From: Tannerellaceae bacterium
GTDB lineage: Bacteria; Bacteroidota; Bacteroidia; Bacteroidales; Tannerellaceae
NCBI GenBank assembly: GCA_021204405.1
Contig: JAJPZJ010000028.1
Location: 1-36,387 of the forward strand
Direction of reading: 5' to 3'
Length of the DNA stretch: 36,387 bases
In this document: positions 1 to 6,525 of the stretch, piece after piece
Layout of the letters: each line of letters begins with the position of its first letter
Position numbering within the stretch: the first letter of the stretch is position 1
Notes under the pieces: generated by a model
Told to the model about the DNA's origin: nothing
The model's database searches: none
The model's input: only the letters and a program-made list of their open reading frames with translations
Made by a program: the position numbers and the translations under genes

Positions 1-25
1 ATTGAAGATAATATAAAATAATTTG

Positions 26-33
26 TATTTTTG
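26..33 (+). promoter_or_regulatory. Bacteroidota -7 promoter box for tonB
   Basis: TATTTTTG matches the Bacteroidota sigma-ABfr -7 consensus TAnnTTTG exactly. A weak -33 element (TTG at 2-4) lies about 21 bases upstream. The predicted transcription start is near 40, ahead of the chosen tonB ATG at 68. This is why the earlier in-frame TTG at 23, which would lie upstream of the box, is not taken as the start. Confidence 0.5.
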
Positions 34-67
34 CCATATTGAAAAACACATAAAACATTATAAACAT

Positions 68-754
68 ATGGAAATTAAGAAATCACCAAAAGCGGACCTG
101 GAAAGAGGTAAAACTCTAGGCATTCTTATGGGAATGGTTGTAGGGCTTGCCGTTCTGTTTGTCGGATTCGAGTGGGGTTCGCATGATGTTCAGGTAGTTA
201 AATACGAAGGAGTTGCCGACACCATTGCTGAAGAAGAAATTGAAATTACCCGTCCGGAAAATGCTCCACCTCCACCTCCTCCACCTTCAGCACCAGTCGT
301 TACCGAAGTGCTGAACGTAGTAGAAGATGATGTTGAGTTGGATCAACAGGAAATTTTAACTTCCGAAGATAGCCAGAGTGATGCACAGGTTCAGACATAT
401 GTAGCTCCTTCTGTAGTAGAGGAAGAAGAATCTGCTCAACAGATCTTTACTGTGGTAGAAGAAATGCCGCAGTTCCCTGGTGGAGATGCAGCTTTATTAC
501 AATTTATTGCAAAATCAATTAAATACCCTGTAATTGCACAGGAAAATGGTATCCAGGGACGTGTTGTTTGTTCTTTCGTAGTAAATAAAGACGGGACGAT
601 TGTAGATGCTGAAGTTGTACGTGGTGTAGACCCATCACTGGATAAAGAAGCATTACGTGTGATCAACACCATGCCTAAATGGACACCTGGTAAACAAAGA
701 GGTAAACCTGTACGTGTAAAATATACAGTACCTATTACCTTTAGATTACAATAA
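68..754 (+). CDS. tonB: Energy transducer TonB
   Basis: Inner-membrane-anchored TonB that carries proton-motive force from ExbB/ExbD to outer-membrane TonB-dependent receptors. The start at 68 (MEIKKSPKADLERGK) gives 228 residues and sits after the predicted promoter; an in-frame TTG at 23 would give an implausible His/Lys-rich extension. One membrane helix spans about residues 15-34. An acidic periplasmic stretch leads into a run of seven prolines near residues 67-73. The C-terminal TonB domain (about 140-228) starts at PQFPGGDAALLQFI, contains YPVIAQENGIQGRV and ends KYTVPITFRLQ. It is a single gene closed by a strong terminator, so it is probably transcribed alone. The exbB/exbD genes lie 2 kb downstream, suggesting but not proving a shared complex. 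Confidence 0.93.
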   Translation: MEIKKSPKADLERGKTLGILMGMVVGLAVLFVGFEWGSHDVQVVKYEGVADTIAEEEIEITRPENAPPPPPPPSAPVVTEVLNVVEDDVELDQQEILTSEDSQSDAQVQTYVAPSVVEEEESAQQIFTVVEEMPQFPGGDAALLQFIAKSIKYPVIAQENGIQGRVVCSFVVNKDGTIVDAEVVRGVDPSLDKEALRVINTMPKWTPGKQRGKPVRVKYTVPITFRLQ

Positions 755-772
755 GATATTTATTAATATAAT

Positions 773-804
773 AAAAAAGGCTGCTATTTTCCGCAGCCTT
801 TTTT
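773..804 (+). terminator. Rho-independent terminator after tonB
   Basis: Twelve-base perfect arms (773-784 and 793-804; core GGCTGC/GCAGCC) enclose an 8-base loop and finish in a T-run. It starts 18 bases after the tonB stop and ends 24 bases before the prenyl synthase ATG. Confidence 0.88.
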
Positions 805-828
805 ATTACTCTTTACTTTACAGACAAT

Positions 829-1824
829 ATGTTATCATTCGAAACAATTCTGAACCAGATCGAAAACGGTATTTCAAATCTTAAATATGATCATCCTCCC
901 ACTAATTTAGATCATCCTCCCACTAATTTATATGAACCTATCAGATATATTCTTTCGCTGGAAGGAAAAAGAATAAGGCCCGCCCTTACTTTTATGGCAT
1001 TTAACCTTTATAAGGAAAATACCGCATCCTGTATGCAACCGGCTTTAGCCCTGGAGGTTTTCCATAACTTTACGCTTCTGCATGATGATTTAATGGATCA
1101 GGCTGATATACGCAGGCACAAACCGACCATACATAAAGTGTGGAGTCCGAATACTGCCATCCTTTCCGGAGATGCCATGCTGATTTCAGCTTATCAATTA
1201 ATTGCCCAAACTCCGGAAAAGTATTTAAAAGAAATACTTGACCTATTTTCCACCACTGCGCTTGAAATTTGCGAAGGACAACAGTATGACATGGAATTTG
1301 AGGGACGTGAAGATGTGGATGAAAAGGAATATATAGAAATGATACGGTTAAAAACTGCTGTATTATTAGCATGCGCATTAAAAATGGGAGCGATTCTGGC
1401 AGATGCTCCCCAGGCAGACCAAGAGAATATGTATCAATTTGGAATTAATATTGGGTTAGCCTTCCAACTCCAGGATGATTTGCTGGATGTATATGGCGAC
1501 AGCGCCACATTTGGTAAAAAAATCGGAGGAGACATTCTTACCAATAAAAAAACATTTTTATTGATCAACGCATTAAAAAAGGCTTCTGAACCAGAGAGAA
1601 AAATGTTAACGGATTGGCAGCACCGGAAAGAATTTATACCTGAAGAAAAGATCAGGATTTTCACTGAAATATATAATCAAAACAAAATCAAAGAAACAAC
1701 AATTCAAAAAATTGAGGAGTTCTATCTAAAGGCAATGAGCCATTTATCCGGACTTTCAGTAGCTCCGAAAAAGCTCTCCGTATTGATCTCCGTTACTAAT
1801 CAACTCATGAACAGACAATCATGA
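829..1824 (+). CDS. Polyprenyl (geranylgeranyl-type) diphosphate synthase
   Basis: Trans-isoprenyl diphosphate synthase, which condenses isopentenyl diphosphate with an allylic diphosphate in the cytoplasm. The GKRIRPAL substrate motif is at residues 46-53, the first DDxxD (DDLMD) at 86-90 and the second (DDLLD) at 216-220, followed by GKKIGGDI. Length 331 is normal for the family. The fifth residue before the first DDxxD is Phe81; in this family an aromatic residue there usually limits products to about C20, so a GGPP- or FPP-type product is inferred rather than a long quinone tail. Residues 21-34 are a perfect duplicate of seven residues (DHPPTNL twice) from a 21-bp tandem duplication, located before the conserved LYEPIRY helix and probably tolerated. 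The stop overlaps the tatD start by four bases (ATGA), indicating translational coupling. Confidence 0.88.
   Translation: MLSFETILNQIENGISNLKYDHPPTNLDHPPTNLYEPIRYILSLEGKRIRPALTFMAFNLYKENTASCMQPALALEVFHNFTLLHDDLMDQADIRRHKPTIHKVWSPNTAILSGDAMLISAYQLIAQTPEKYLKEILDLFSTTALEICEGQQYDMEFEGREDVDEKEYIEMIRLKTAVLLACALKMGAILADAPQADQENMYQFGINIGLAFQLQDDLLDVYGDSATFGKKIGGDILTNKKTFLLINALKKASEPERKMLTDWQHRKEFIPEEKIRIFTEIYNQNKIKETTIQKIEEFYLKAMSHLSGLSVAPKKLSVLISVTNQLMNRQS
889..930 (+). repeat. 21-bp perfect tandem duplication inside the prenyl synthase gene
   Basis: Two identical 21-base units (889-909 and 910-930) stand head to tail. Being a multiple of three, the duplication keeps the frame and adds DHPPTNL to the N-terminal region. 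Confidence 0.95.
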
Positions 1825-2621
1825 AACTAATCGACACACATTGTCATATCTACCTGGAAGAATTCGATACGGACCGGGAACAGGTTATTGAAAATGCGCG
1901 GGCATCCGGAATAGAAAAGTTGCTGTTACCGAATGTAGATTTAACAACCGTTGATAGTTTACATGCCGTATGTAAAAACCATCCTAAGATATGTTTTCCA
2001 ATGATGGGCTTACATCCTACCAGTGTAGATTCAACTTATAAAAAAGCCTTACAAGCCATACAAAACCACCTATACAACGGAGAGGTGAAATATTATGGCG
2101 TTGGTGAAATCGGGATTGACCTGTATTGGGATAAAACATTCCTGAAAGAACAAAAAATAGTATTTGAGCAACAGTTGGAATGGAGCATTGAATTAGATTT
2201 ACCTGTTGCTATCCATACAAGAGAAGCTTTCCCGGAGGTATTTGAATCTATTCATAAGATCGGGCCGGACAAACTCAAAGGAGTATTCCATAGTTTTACC
2301 GGTAGTGAAGAGGACCTGAAAGAAATAGTACAATTTAAAAACTTCAAGGTAGGAATTAACGGAGTAATTACTTTCAAAAACTCAAAACTTTCAGAAGTGA
2401 TCGGAACCCTCCCGGCAGAATATATCCTCTTAGAAACGGATGCACCTTATTTAGCTCCTGTTCCGTATAGGGGGAAAAGAAATGAACCGGCCTATCTGGT
2501 AAAGACAGCAGGAAAAATTGCTGAAGCCCTTCATTTACCTGAAGCCCTTCATTTACCTATAGAAACGGTAATTAATACAACATATAAAAATGCAGTAGAG
2601 CTTTTCAATATAAAAAATTGA
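1821..2621 (+). CDS. tatD: TatD family metal-dependent hydrolase
   Basis: TatD/YcfH-type amidohydrolase fold enzyme; family members have 3'-5' exonuclease or DNase activity that depends on two metal ions. Signatures run in order: DTHCHIYLEEF (HxH) at the N-terminus, GEIGIDLYWD, AIHTREAF, KGVFHSFTGS and LLETDAPYLAP. At 266 residues it is slightly longer than usual because an 18-bp tandem duplication (2523-2558) repeats six residues, giving EALHLPEALHLP where one copy is expected in the late helix. All metal-binding motifs are intact, so activity is expected. The start ATG overlaps the stop of the upstream prenyl synthase, so the two form a small operon. The precise substrate is not known from sequence. 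Confidence 0.9.
   Translation: MKLIDTHCHIYLEEFDTDREQVIENARASGIEKLLLPNVDLTTVDSLHAVCKNHPKICFPMMGLHPTSVDSTYKKALQAIQNHLYNGEVKYYGVGEIGIDLYWDKTFLKEQKIVFEQQLEWSIELDLPVAIHTREAFPEVFESIHKIGPDKLKGVFHSFTGSEEDLKEIVQFKNFKVGINGVITFKNSKLSEVIGTLPAEYILLETDAPYLAPVPYRGKRNEPAYLVKTAGKIAEALHLPEALHLPIETVINTTYKNAVELFNIKN
2523..2558 (+). repeat. 18-bp perfect tandem duplication inside tatD
   Basis: GAAGCCCTTCATTTACCT occurs twice in direct succession (2523-2540 and 2541-2558). It is in frame and inserts six residues between AEALHLP and IETVINTTY. Confidence 0.95.
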
Positions 2622-2715
2622 CCGGAAAGAAAACATATTTTTAAATACGGCTAAATTTATTAGCAGTTATGTTGTGTAATATCAATCAAAAACTTTAGAT
2701 TTGTGGGGTAAAACA

Positions 2716-2744
2716 TTTGTATATGGGATTTTTTTCGTATTTTG
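2716..2744 (+). promoter_or_regulatory. Probable promoter of tRNA-Ser, possibly also of the exb operon
   Basis: A TTTG (-33) at 2716-2719 is followed after 18 bases by TATTTTG at 2738-2744, one base short of the TAnnTTTG -7 consensus. The tRNA begins about 37 bases downstream. No comparable box is visible between the tRNA and exbB, so the exb genes may be read from here. Confidence 0.45.
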
Positions 2745-2781
2745 CGCTCGTTTTAGAAGGACTGTAAAGTAAAAAATTTAC

Positions 2782-2869
2782 GGAGAGATGCTCGAGTGGT
2801 TGAAGAGGCACGCCTGGAAAGCGTGTATACGCCTAAAGCGTATCGCGGGTTCGAATCCCGCTTTCTCCG
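2782..2869 (+). tRNA. tRNA-Ser (anticodon GGA)
   Basis: Eighty-eight bases fold as a class II tRNA. The acceptor GGAGAGA pairs with TTTCTCC (2862-2868, one G-T pair). The anticodon stem CACGC/GCGTG encloses GGA at 2816-2818. A long variable arm (TATACGC/GCGTAT) and a T-arm GCGGGTTCGAATCCCGC follow. The discriminator is G at 2869 and CCA is not encoded. The long variable arm and the GGA anticodon both identify serine (UCC/UCU codons). It lies 85 bases upstream of exbB on the same strand. Confidence 0.96.
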
Positions 2870-2954
2870 CAGGGAGAGATATCATGAAGTTATTAATAAA
2901 CAAAATAAAAAGTAAAAATAAAGAGAATTATTAATCTTAAAAATTAAACACACA

Positions 2955-3686
2955 ATGAAAAAGTTATTTGCAAAAACATTCTTGGGTTTATGTGCCCTAG
3001 GAACCTCTACTGTAGCATTTGCTCAGGAAACCGTTGAACAAACAGGTGGTATTCATCAGGCTTTGAAAACTAAATTTATCGAGGGTGGTGCAGACTTTAT
3101 GAGTTTAGTTGCCATTGCTCTTATCTTAGGTCTTGCATTCTGTCTGGAAAGAATCATTTATTTGAATCTTGCAGAAACAAACGCTGACAAATTATTAAAA
3201 GAAATAGAAGAAGCTCTGGATAAAGGAGATGTAGAAGGTGCAAAAGCTATCGCAAGAGATACAAGAGGCCCTATCGCTTCTATCGCTTATCAAGGTTTGA
3301 TGAGAATTGACCAGGGTATTGACGTTGTTGAAAAATCAATCATTTCTTACGGTGGTGTACAAGGTGGTTTGCTAGAAAAGAACCTTTCTTGGATTACACT
3401 GTTTATCGCAATGGCTCCTTCATTAGGATTCTTGGGTACTGTAATCGGTATGATCATGGCCTTCGATAAAATTGAGCAGGTTGGTGATATCAGCCCTACA
3501 GTTGTTGCCGGTGGTATGAAAGTGGCTTTGATCACTACAGTAGGTGGTCTTGTAGTAGCTTTGATTCTTCAGGTTTTCTATAACTACTTATTAAGCAAAT
3601 TAGAGGCAATTCTTAACAAAATGGAAGATGCTTCAATTTCGTTAATTGACCTGGTTGTCAAATATAACCTTAAATTCAAAAAATAA
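2955..3686 (+). CDS. exbB: MotA/TolQ/ExbB proton channel family protein
   Basis: Proton-channel subunit that, with ExbD, energises TonB at the inner membrane. The 243 residues begin with a cleavable-signal-like segment (about 1-23, ending AFAQ), common in Bacteroidota ExbB proteins. Membrane helices lie near 48-68, 145-168 and 187-209. The channel-forming motif PSLGFLGTVIGM is at 155-166, and the last helix carries VALITTVGGLVVALI. A cytoplasmic charged region (about 75-130) lies between helices one and two. It heads a tight cluster: the next gene starts 8 bases after the stop. A TolQ/MotA-like role in another machine is possible, but two adjacent ExbD proteins favour ExbB. Confidence 0.92.
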   Translation: MKKLFAKTFLGLCALGTSTVAFAQETVEQTGGIHQALKTKFIEGGADFMSLVAIALILGLAFCLERIIYLNLAETNADKLLKEIEEALDKGDVEGAKAIARDTRGPIASIAYQGLMRIDQGIDVVEKSIISYGGVQGGLLEKNLSWITLFIAMAPSLGFLGTVIGMIMAFDKIEQVGDISPTVVAGGMKVALITTVGGLVVALILQVFYNYLLSKLEAILNKMEDASISLIDLVVKYNLKFKK

Positions 3687-3694
3687 GAAATACC

Positions 3695-4168
3695 ATGGCA
3701 GTAACTAAAATAAGAAAAATATCCAGCTGGACACTTTTAGCAGCCGCTATTATAAGTGTTGTAGTAATGGGTATATTCTATGCAGGTGGGGTCGTGAATC
3801 CTGCTGCTGAAATGCAAGAGCCGATCTATACCGGCCTTTTGATCGATTGGGTATATATTCTGTTTGGAGCTACTATTATCAGTACATTCGTATTTGCTGT
3901 ATGGCAGTTTATAGGATTATTAAAAACCAATCCGAAATCAGCGACAACTTCATTAGGTGTATTAGTTGTATTTGCAGCAATTATGTTTATCAGCTATGCA
4001 ATAGGTGACAGAACTCCACTTCCGATTATTAATGCAGACTCAGCAGAATATAATACACCCGGATGGCTGAAAATTACAGACATGTGGATTTATACAACTT
4101 ATATTTTAATCGGTCTGATTATTTTGGCTGTTATAGCAGGAACTGTAAAGAGAGTTCTTAATAAGTAA
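3695..4168 (+). CDS. Uncharacterised four-helix membrane protein in the exb cluster
   Basis: No named family is recognised. The 157-residue protein has four predicted membrane helices near residues 11-30, 46-68, 84-103 and 130-153. A periplasmic-type loop between the third and fourth helices contains GDRTPLPIINADSAEYNTPGW, and a short basic tail (VKRVLNK) follows. It is placed between exbB (8-base gap) and exbD (27-base gap) on the same strand, so it is almost certainly co-transcribed and may be a helper of the Bacteroidota ExbB-ExbD-ExbD complex. That role is inferred from position only. Its helices lack the ExbB PSLGFLGT and ExbD aspartate motifs, so it is not simply another copy of either. 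Confidence 0.8.
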   Translation: MAVTKIRKISSWTLLAAAIISVVVMGIFYAGGVVNPAAEMQEPIYTGLLIDWVYILFGATIISTFVFAVWQFIGLLKTNPKSATTSLGVLVVFAAIMFISYAIGDRTPLPIINADSAEYNTPGWLKITDMWIYTTYILIGLIILAVIAGTVKRVLNK

Positions 4169-4195
4169 TAACGAAGATAATAATAAAGCAAGAAA

Positions 4196-4777
4196 ATGGG
4201 AAAAAGAAAGACACCGGGTATTAATGGTTCTTCCTCTGCCGATATTGCTTTCATGTTGCTTATCTTCTTCCTTATTACTACATCTATGGATACAGATAAA
4301 GGTCTGGCACGACGCCTACCTCCTCCTGTACCCAAAGAGCAGCAAAATGAAGAGGTAGATATTAAAAAGAGAAATCTGCTTGTTGTACTTATTAATAGTA
4401 ATAACCAGATTCTTTGCGGTGACCAGTTCATCGATATTACGCAACTGAGAGAAAGAGTAAAGGAGTTCGTTGATAACCCTTATAACGACGAAAATAAGCC
4501 GGAAAAGATTGAAGTTGATGTTCCATTTTTTGGAACCCAATGGGTAACTAAAAACCACATCATTTCATTACAGAACGACCGTGGTACAGAATACCAGGCC
4601 TACATCAATGTTCAAAGTGAATTGACTGCAGCTTATAGTGAATTGAGAAATGATATTTCTCAGAAGAAATTTGGAAAACTTTTTATGGAACTGAATGACG
4701 ACCAGCAGAAAGCTGTTCAGATGATCTATCCGCAAAAAATTTCCGAAGCTGAACCTAAAAATTATGGAGATAAATAG
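4196..4777 (+). CDS. exbD: Biopolymer transporter ExbD (first copy)
   Basis: ExbD/TolR family subunit with one membrane helix and a periplasmic domain. The short basic N-terminus (MGKRKTPGIN) precedes the helix at about 15-31 (SADIAFMLLIFFLITTS). Asp16 sits at the position of the conserved proton-carrying aspartate of ExbD. After the helix come DTDKGLARRLPPPVP, a common Bacteroidota ExbD feature, and a periplasmic domain. At 193 residues it is longer than E. coli ExbD (about 141) because of an extended C-terminal region that includes TAAYSELRNDISQKKFGKL. It is followed after two bases by a second ExbD, so the complex may use a heteromeric ExbD pair. Confidence 0.9.
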   Translation: MGKRKTPGINGSSSADIAFMLLIFFLITTSMDTDKGLARRLPPPVPKEQQNEEVDIKKRNLLVVLINSNNQILCGDQFIDITQLRERVKEFVDNPYNDENKPEKIEVDVPFFGTQWVTKNHIISLQNDRGTEYQAYINVQSELTAAYSELRNDISQKKFGKLFMELNDDQQKAVQMIYPQKISEAEPKNYGDK

Positions 4778-4779
4778 TC

Positions 4780-5247
4780 ATGGGAAAGTTTAGTAAAGCA
4801 GGCGGGCGCGAAATGCCTGAATTGAATACATCATCATTACCTGACTTAGTATTTGCTTTCCTGTTCTTCATTATGATGGTAACAACCATGCGTGAAGTAA
4901 CACTGAAAGTTGTATTTACTGCTCCACAGGGTATCGAACTGCAGAAGTTGGAAAAGAAATCATTGGTAACATTTATCTATGTTGGAAAACCAACCCCTGA
5001 GTTAAGAGCAAAAATGGGTTCTGAAACACGTATTCAGTTAAACGACCAATTTGCTGAAACTTCTGAGATTCAGGATTACATTGCTCAGGAAAAGTCAAGT
5101 ATGAAAGAGGAAAACCAGCCATTTATGACTGTTTCTATCAAAGCTGATAAAGAAACCAAAATGGGTATCATTACAGATATTAAACAGGCTCTTCGTGAAG
5201 CATATGCATTAAAAATAAACTATTCTGCGTCACAACGTATTGATTAA
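4780..5247 (+). CDS. exbD: Biopolymer transporter ExbD (second copy)
   Basis: Second ExbD/TolR family protein, 155 residues, starting two bases after the first. The membrane helix lies at about 20-38 (LPDLVFAFLFFIMMVTTM) with the conserved aspartate at position 22. The periplasmic domain includes VTFIYVGKPTPELRAKMG and MTVSIKADKETKMGIITDIKQ, the latter matching the usual ExbD segment for the last helix-strand pair. The sequence differs clearly from its neighbour, which argues for two specialised subunits rather than a recent duplication. It is the last gene of the cluster and is closed by a strong terminator. Confidence 0.9.
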   Translation: MGKFSKAGGREMPELNTSSLPDLVFAFLFFIMMVTTMREVTLKVVFTAPQGIELQKLEKKSLVTFIYVGKPTPELRAKMGSETRIQLNDQFAETSEIQDYIAQEKSSMKEENQPFMTVSIKADKETKMGIITDIKQALREAYALKINYSASQRID

Positions 5248-5265
5248 GAATAGGAATCTACAAAT

Positions 5266-5308
5266 AAAAAGTCCCCGTAAAAGATAATACTATTTACGGG
5301 GACTTTTT
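5266..5308. terminator. Bidirectional terminator between exbD and the GNAT gene
   Basis: Sixteen-base perfect arms (5266-5281 and 5293-5308; core AAAGTCCCCGT) with an 11-base loop, A-run on one side and T-run on the other. It can end transcription of exbD on + and, by symmetry, the GNAT gene on -, whose stop is at 5336. Confidence 0.88.
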
Positions 5309-5335
5309 ATTTTGAAGTAAAGTATAAAACCAATA

Positions 5336-5872
5336 TTATTCCAAACCATAAACATGTCGGTAGACTAAGTTACGTACATTTTCGAATTGAATACAAAGAT
5401 CTATCTCTCCGTAACTCATTAGTCTCAACTCAATATTAGTTTCTCCTTTTCTATAAGGAGGCTGAAAATAAGGAATGTTACAAAAAGAAAAACCTATTCT
5501 TTCATAAAAACCTATTCTTCTTTTACTCATTTCCTCTTCCGGCAATTCTACTTCCAATATAATAGGTAGCTCAACCTGTGCTATAAACTTTTGTAAAGCA
5601 ATTCTTCCTATGCCTCCATTCCGGGCCTGTTGATCAATTGCAAAATGTTCTATATAAATAAATGAATTAAAATCCCATATAGAAATAAAACCTACATACA
5701 AATTATCCTGTAATAAGGCATACAGGCTAAATAACGGCTCTTCCTCCAATAGTTCTTTTACTAAAGAAAAATCTCTCCGTTCCGTAGTAGGAAACGAATG
5801 ATTGTAAGTTTCTTCAATTTTATCTAATAATTCCTGATCCTTACTATTTAATAACTGGCTTCTAATTTCCAT
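5336..5872 (-). CDS. GNAT family N-acetyltransferase
   Basis: Predicted acetyl-CoA-dependent N-acetyltransferase of 178 residues. The GNAT core shows strand-4 FIYIEHFAID (71-80) followed by the acetyl-CoA pyrophosphate-binding segment QQARNGGIG (81-89; family form R/QxxGxG/A) and the helix RIALQKFIAQ. A later GFYERIGF motif is typical of GNAT motif B. The acceptor substrate cannot be told from sequence. It is a single gene, divergent from the Lrp/AsnC regulator (137-base shared upstream region) and convergent with exbD across a bidirectional terminator. Divergence from an Lrp-type regulator could mean co-regulation, but this is only positional. Confidence 0.82.
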   Translation of the reverse strand: MEIRSQLLNSKDQELLDKIEETYNHSFPTTERRDFSLVKELLEEEPLFSLYALLQDNLYVGFISIWDFNSFIYIEHFAIDQQARNGGIGRIALQKFIAQVELPIILEVELPEEEMSKRRIGFYERIGFSFCNIPYFQPPYRKGETNIELRLMSYGEIDLCIQFENVRNLVYRHVYGLE

Positions 5873-5952
5873 TTTATATGATAGATTTAGTTGAAAGATG
5901 ATAAACTACGATGATTTAATTTAATTCTCTGCAGTTTTTATTACAGATTAAT

Positions 5953-5960
5953 TATATTTG
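5953..5960 (+). promoter_or_regulatory. Promoter -7 box of the Lrp/AsnC gene
   Basis: TATATTTG fits TAnnTTTG exactly; the ATG at 6010 follows at a leader length of about 43 bases. No clear TTTG is seen at -33. Confidence 0.45.
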
Positions 5961-5971
5961 TATTAGAATGA

Positions 5972-5983
5972 TATACATGTATA
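5972..5983. promoter_or_regulatory. 12-bp palindrome downstream of the Lrp/AsnC promoter
   Basis: TATACATGTATA is a perfect 12-base palindrome, starting 11 bases after the -7 box and so covering about +5 to +16. Lrp/AsnC proteins bind short palindromes and often repress their own genes, so an autoregulatory operator is a reasonable but unproven reading. Confidence 0.35.
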
Positions 5984-6009
5984 ACTGTTTTTACAAATAT
6001 AAATAGAAT

Positions 6010-6501
6010 ATGGCACATCATCAATTAGATGAACTTGATAAAAAAATATTAAAACTCATTATTGAAAATGCGCGTATTCCTTTTCTGGAGGTTGCTAGAG
6101 AATGCAATGTTTCGGGAGCAGCTATCCATCAACGTATTCAGAAGCTTACCAACCTGGGCGTCATCAAAGGGTCAGAGTTTATCATTGATAATACCAAGAT
6201 GGGCTATGAGACCTGTGCTTATATGGGGTTATTCTTAAAAAGTTCGGGACAATTCACAGAGGTAACTGAGGCCTTGAAAAAGATTCCTGAAGTTGTAGAG
6301 TGCCATTACACGACCGGTCAATACGATCTGTTTATTAAGATATATGCTAAAAACAACCAACATTTACTTAATATAATCCATACTAAGCTGCAGCTGCTTG
6401 GATTGGCAAGAACAGAATCGCTGATTTCATTTAAAGAAACATTTAAAAGGCAAATTCCTATATTCTTCGATGAGGAATATGATACAGATAAAAAAGAGTG
6501 A
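6010..6501 (+). CDS. Lrp/AsnC family transcriptional regulator
   Basis: Amino-acid-responsive DNA-binding protein of 163 residues. The N-terminal AsnC-type helix-turn-helix starts LDELDKKILKLIIENARIPF, the usual opening of the family, with the recognition region VSGAAIHQRIQKLTNLGVIKG (about 34-54). The C-terminal RAM ligand-binding domain (about 70-150) includes VVECHYTTGQYDLFIKIYAKN, where the G-x-Y/F-D motif typical of Lrp occurs. It stands alone, divergent from the GNAT gene, and its stop codon lies inside the stem of a terminator shared with the convergent DUF3109 gene. Which amino acid it senses, and its regulon, cannot be told. Confidence 0.92.
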   Translation: MAHHQLDELDKKILKLIIENARIPFLEVARECNVSGAAIHQRIQKLTNLGVIKGSEFIIDNTKMGYETCAYMGLFLKSSGQFTEVTEALKKIPEVVECHYTTGQYDLFIKIYAKNNQHLLNIIHTKLQLLGLARTESLISFKETFKRQIPIFFDEEYDTDKKE

Positions 6502-6525
6502 CCTTGGTAAAGGTCACTCTTTTTT
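6490..6525. terminator. Bidirectional terminator, Lrp/AsnC gene and DUF3109 gene
   Basis: Sixteen-base perfect arms (6490-6505 and 6510-6525; core GAGTGACCTT) with a 4-base GGTA loop, A-run before and T-run after. The Lrp stop TGA (6499-6501) lies within the first arm, and the stop of the opposite gene overlaps the end of the second, so one hairpin serves both genes. Confidence 0.88.

Noticed and set aside
23..67. Extended tonB start at TTG 23
   Set aside because: It lies upstream of an exact promoter -7 box (26-33) and adds an unlikely His/Lys-rich leader; ATG 68 gives a normal TonB N-terminus.
2782..2880. Repeated GGAGAGAT flanking tRNA-Ser as an integration attachment site
   Set aside because: The repeat is eight bases, copies the tRNA 5' end rather than its 3' end, and no integrase or mobile gene is nearby.
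2884..2934. Short open frame MKLLINKIK... after the tRNA
   Set aside because: Only 16 codons, lysine/asparagine-rich as expected of A/T-rich spacer, and no family signal.
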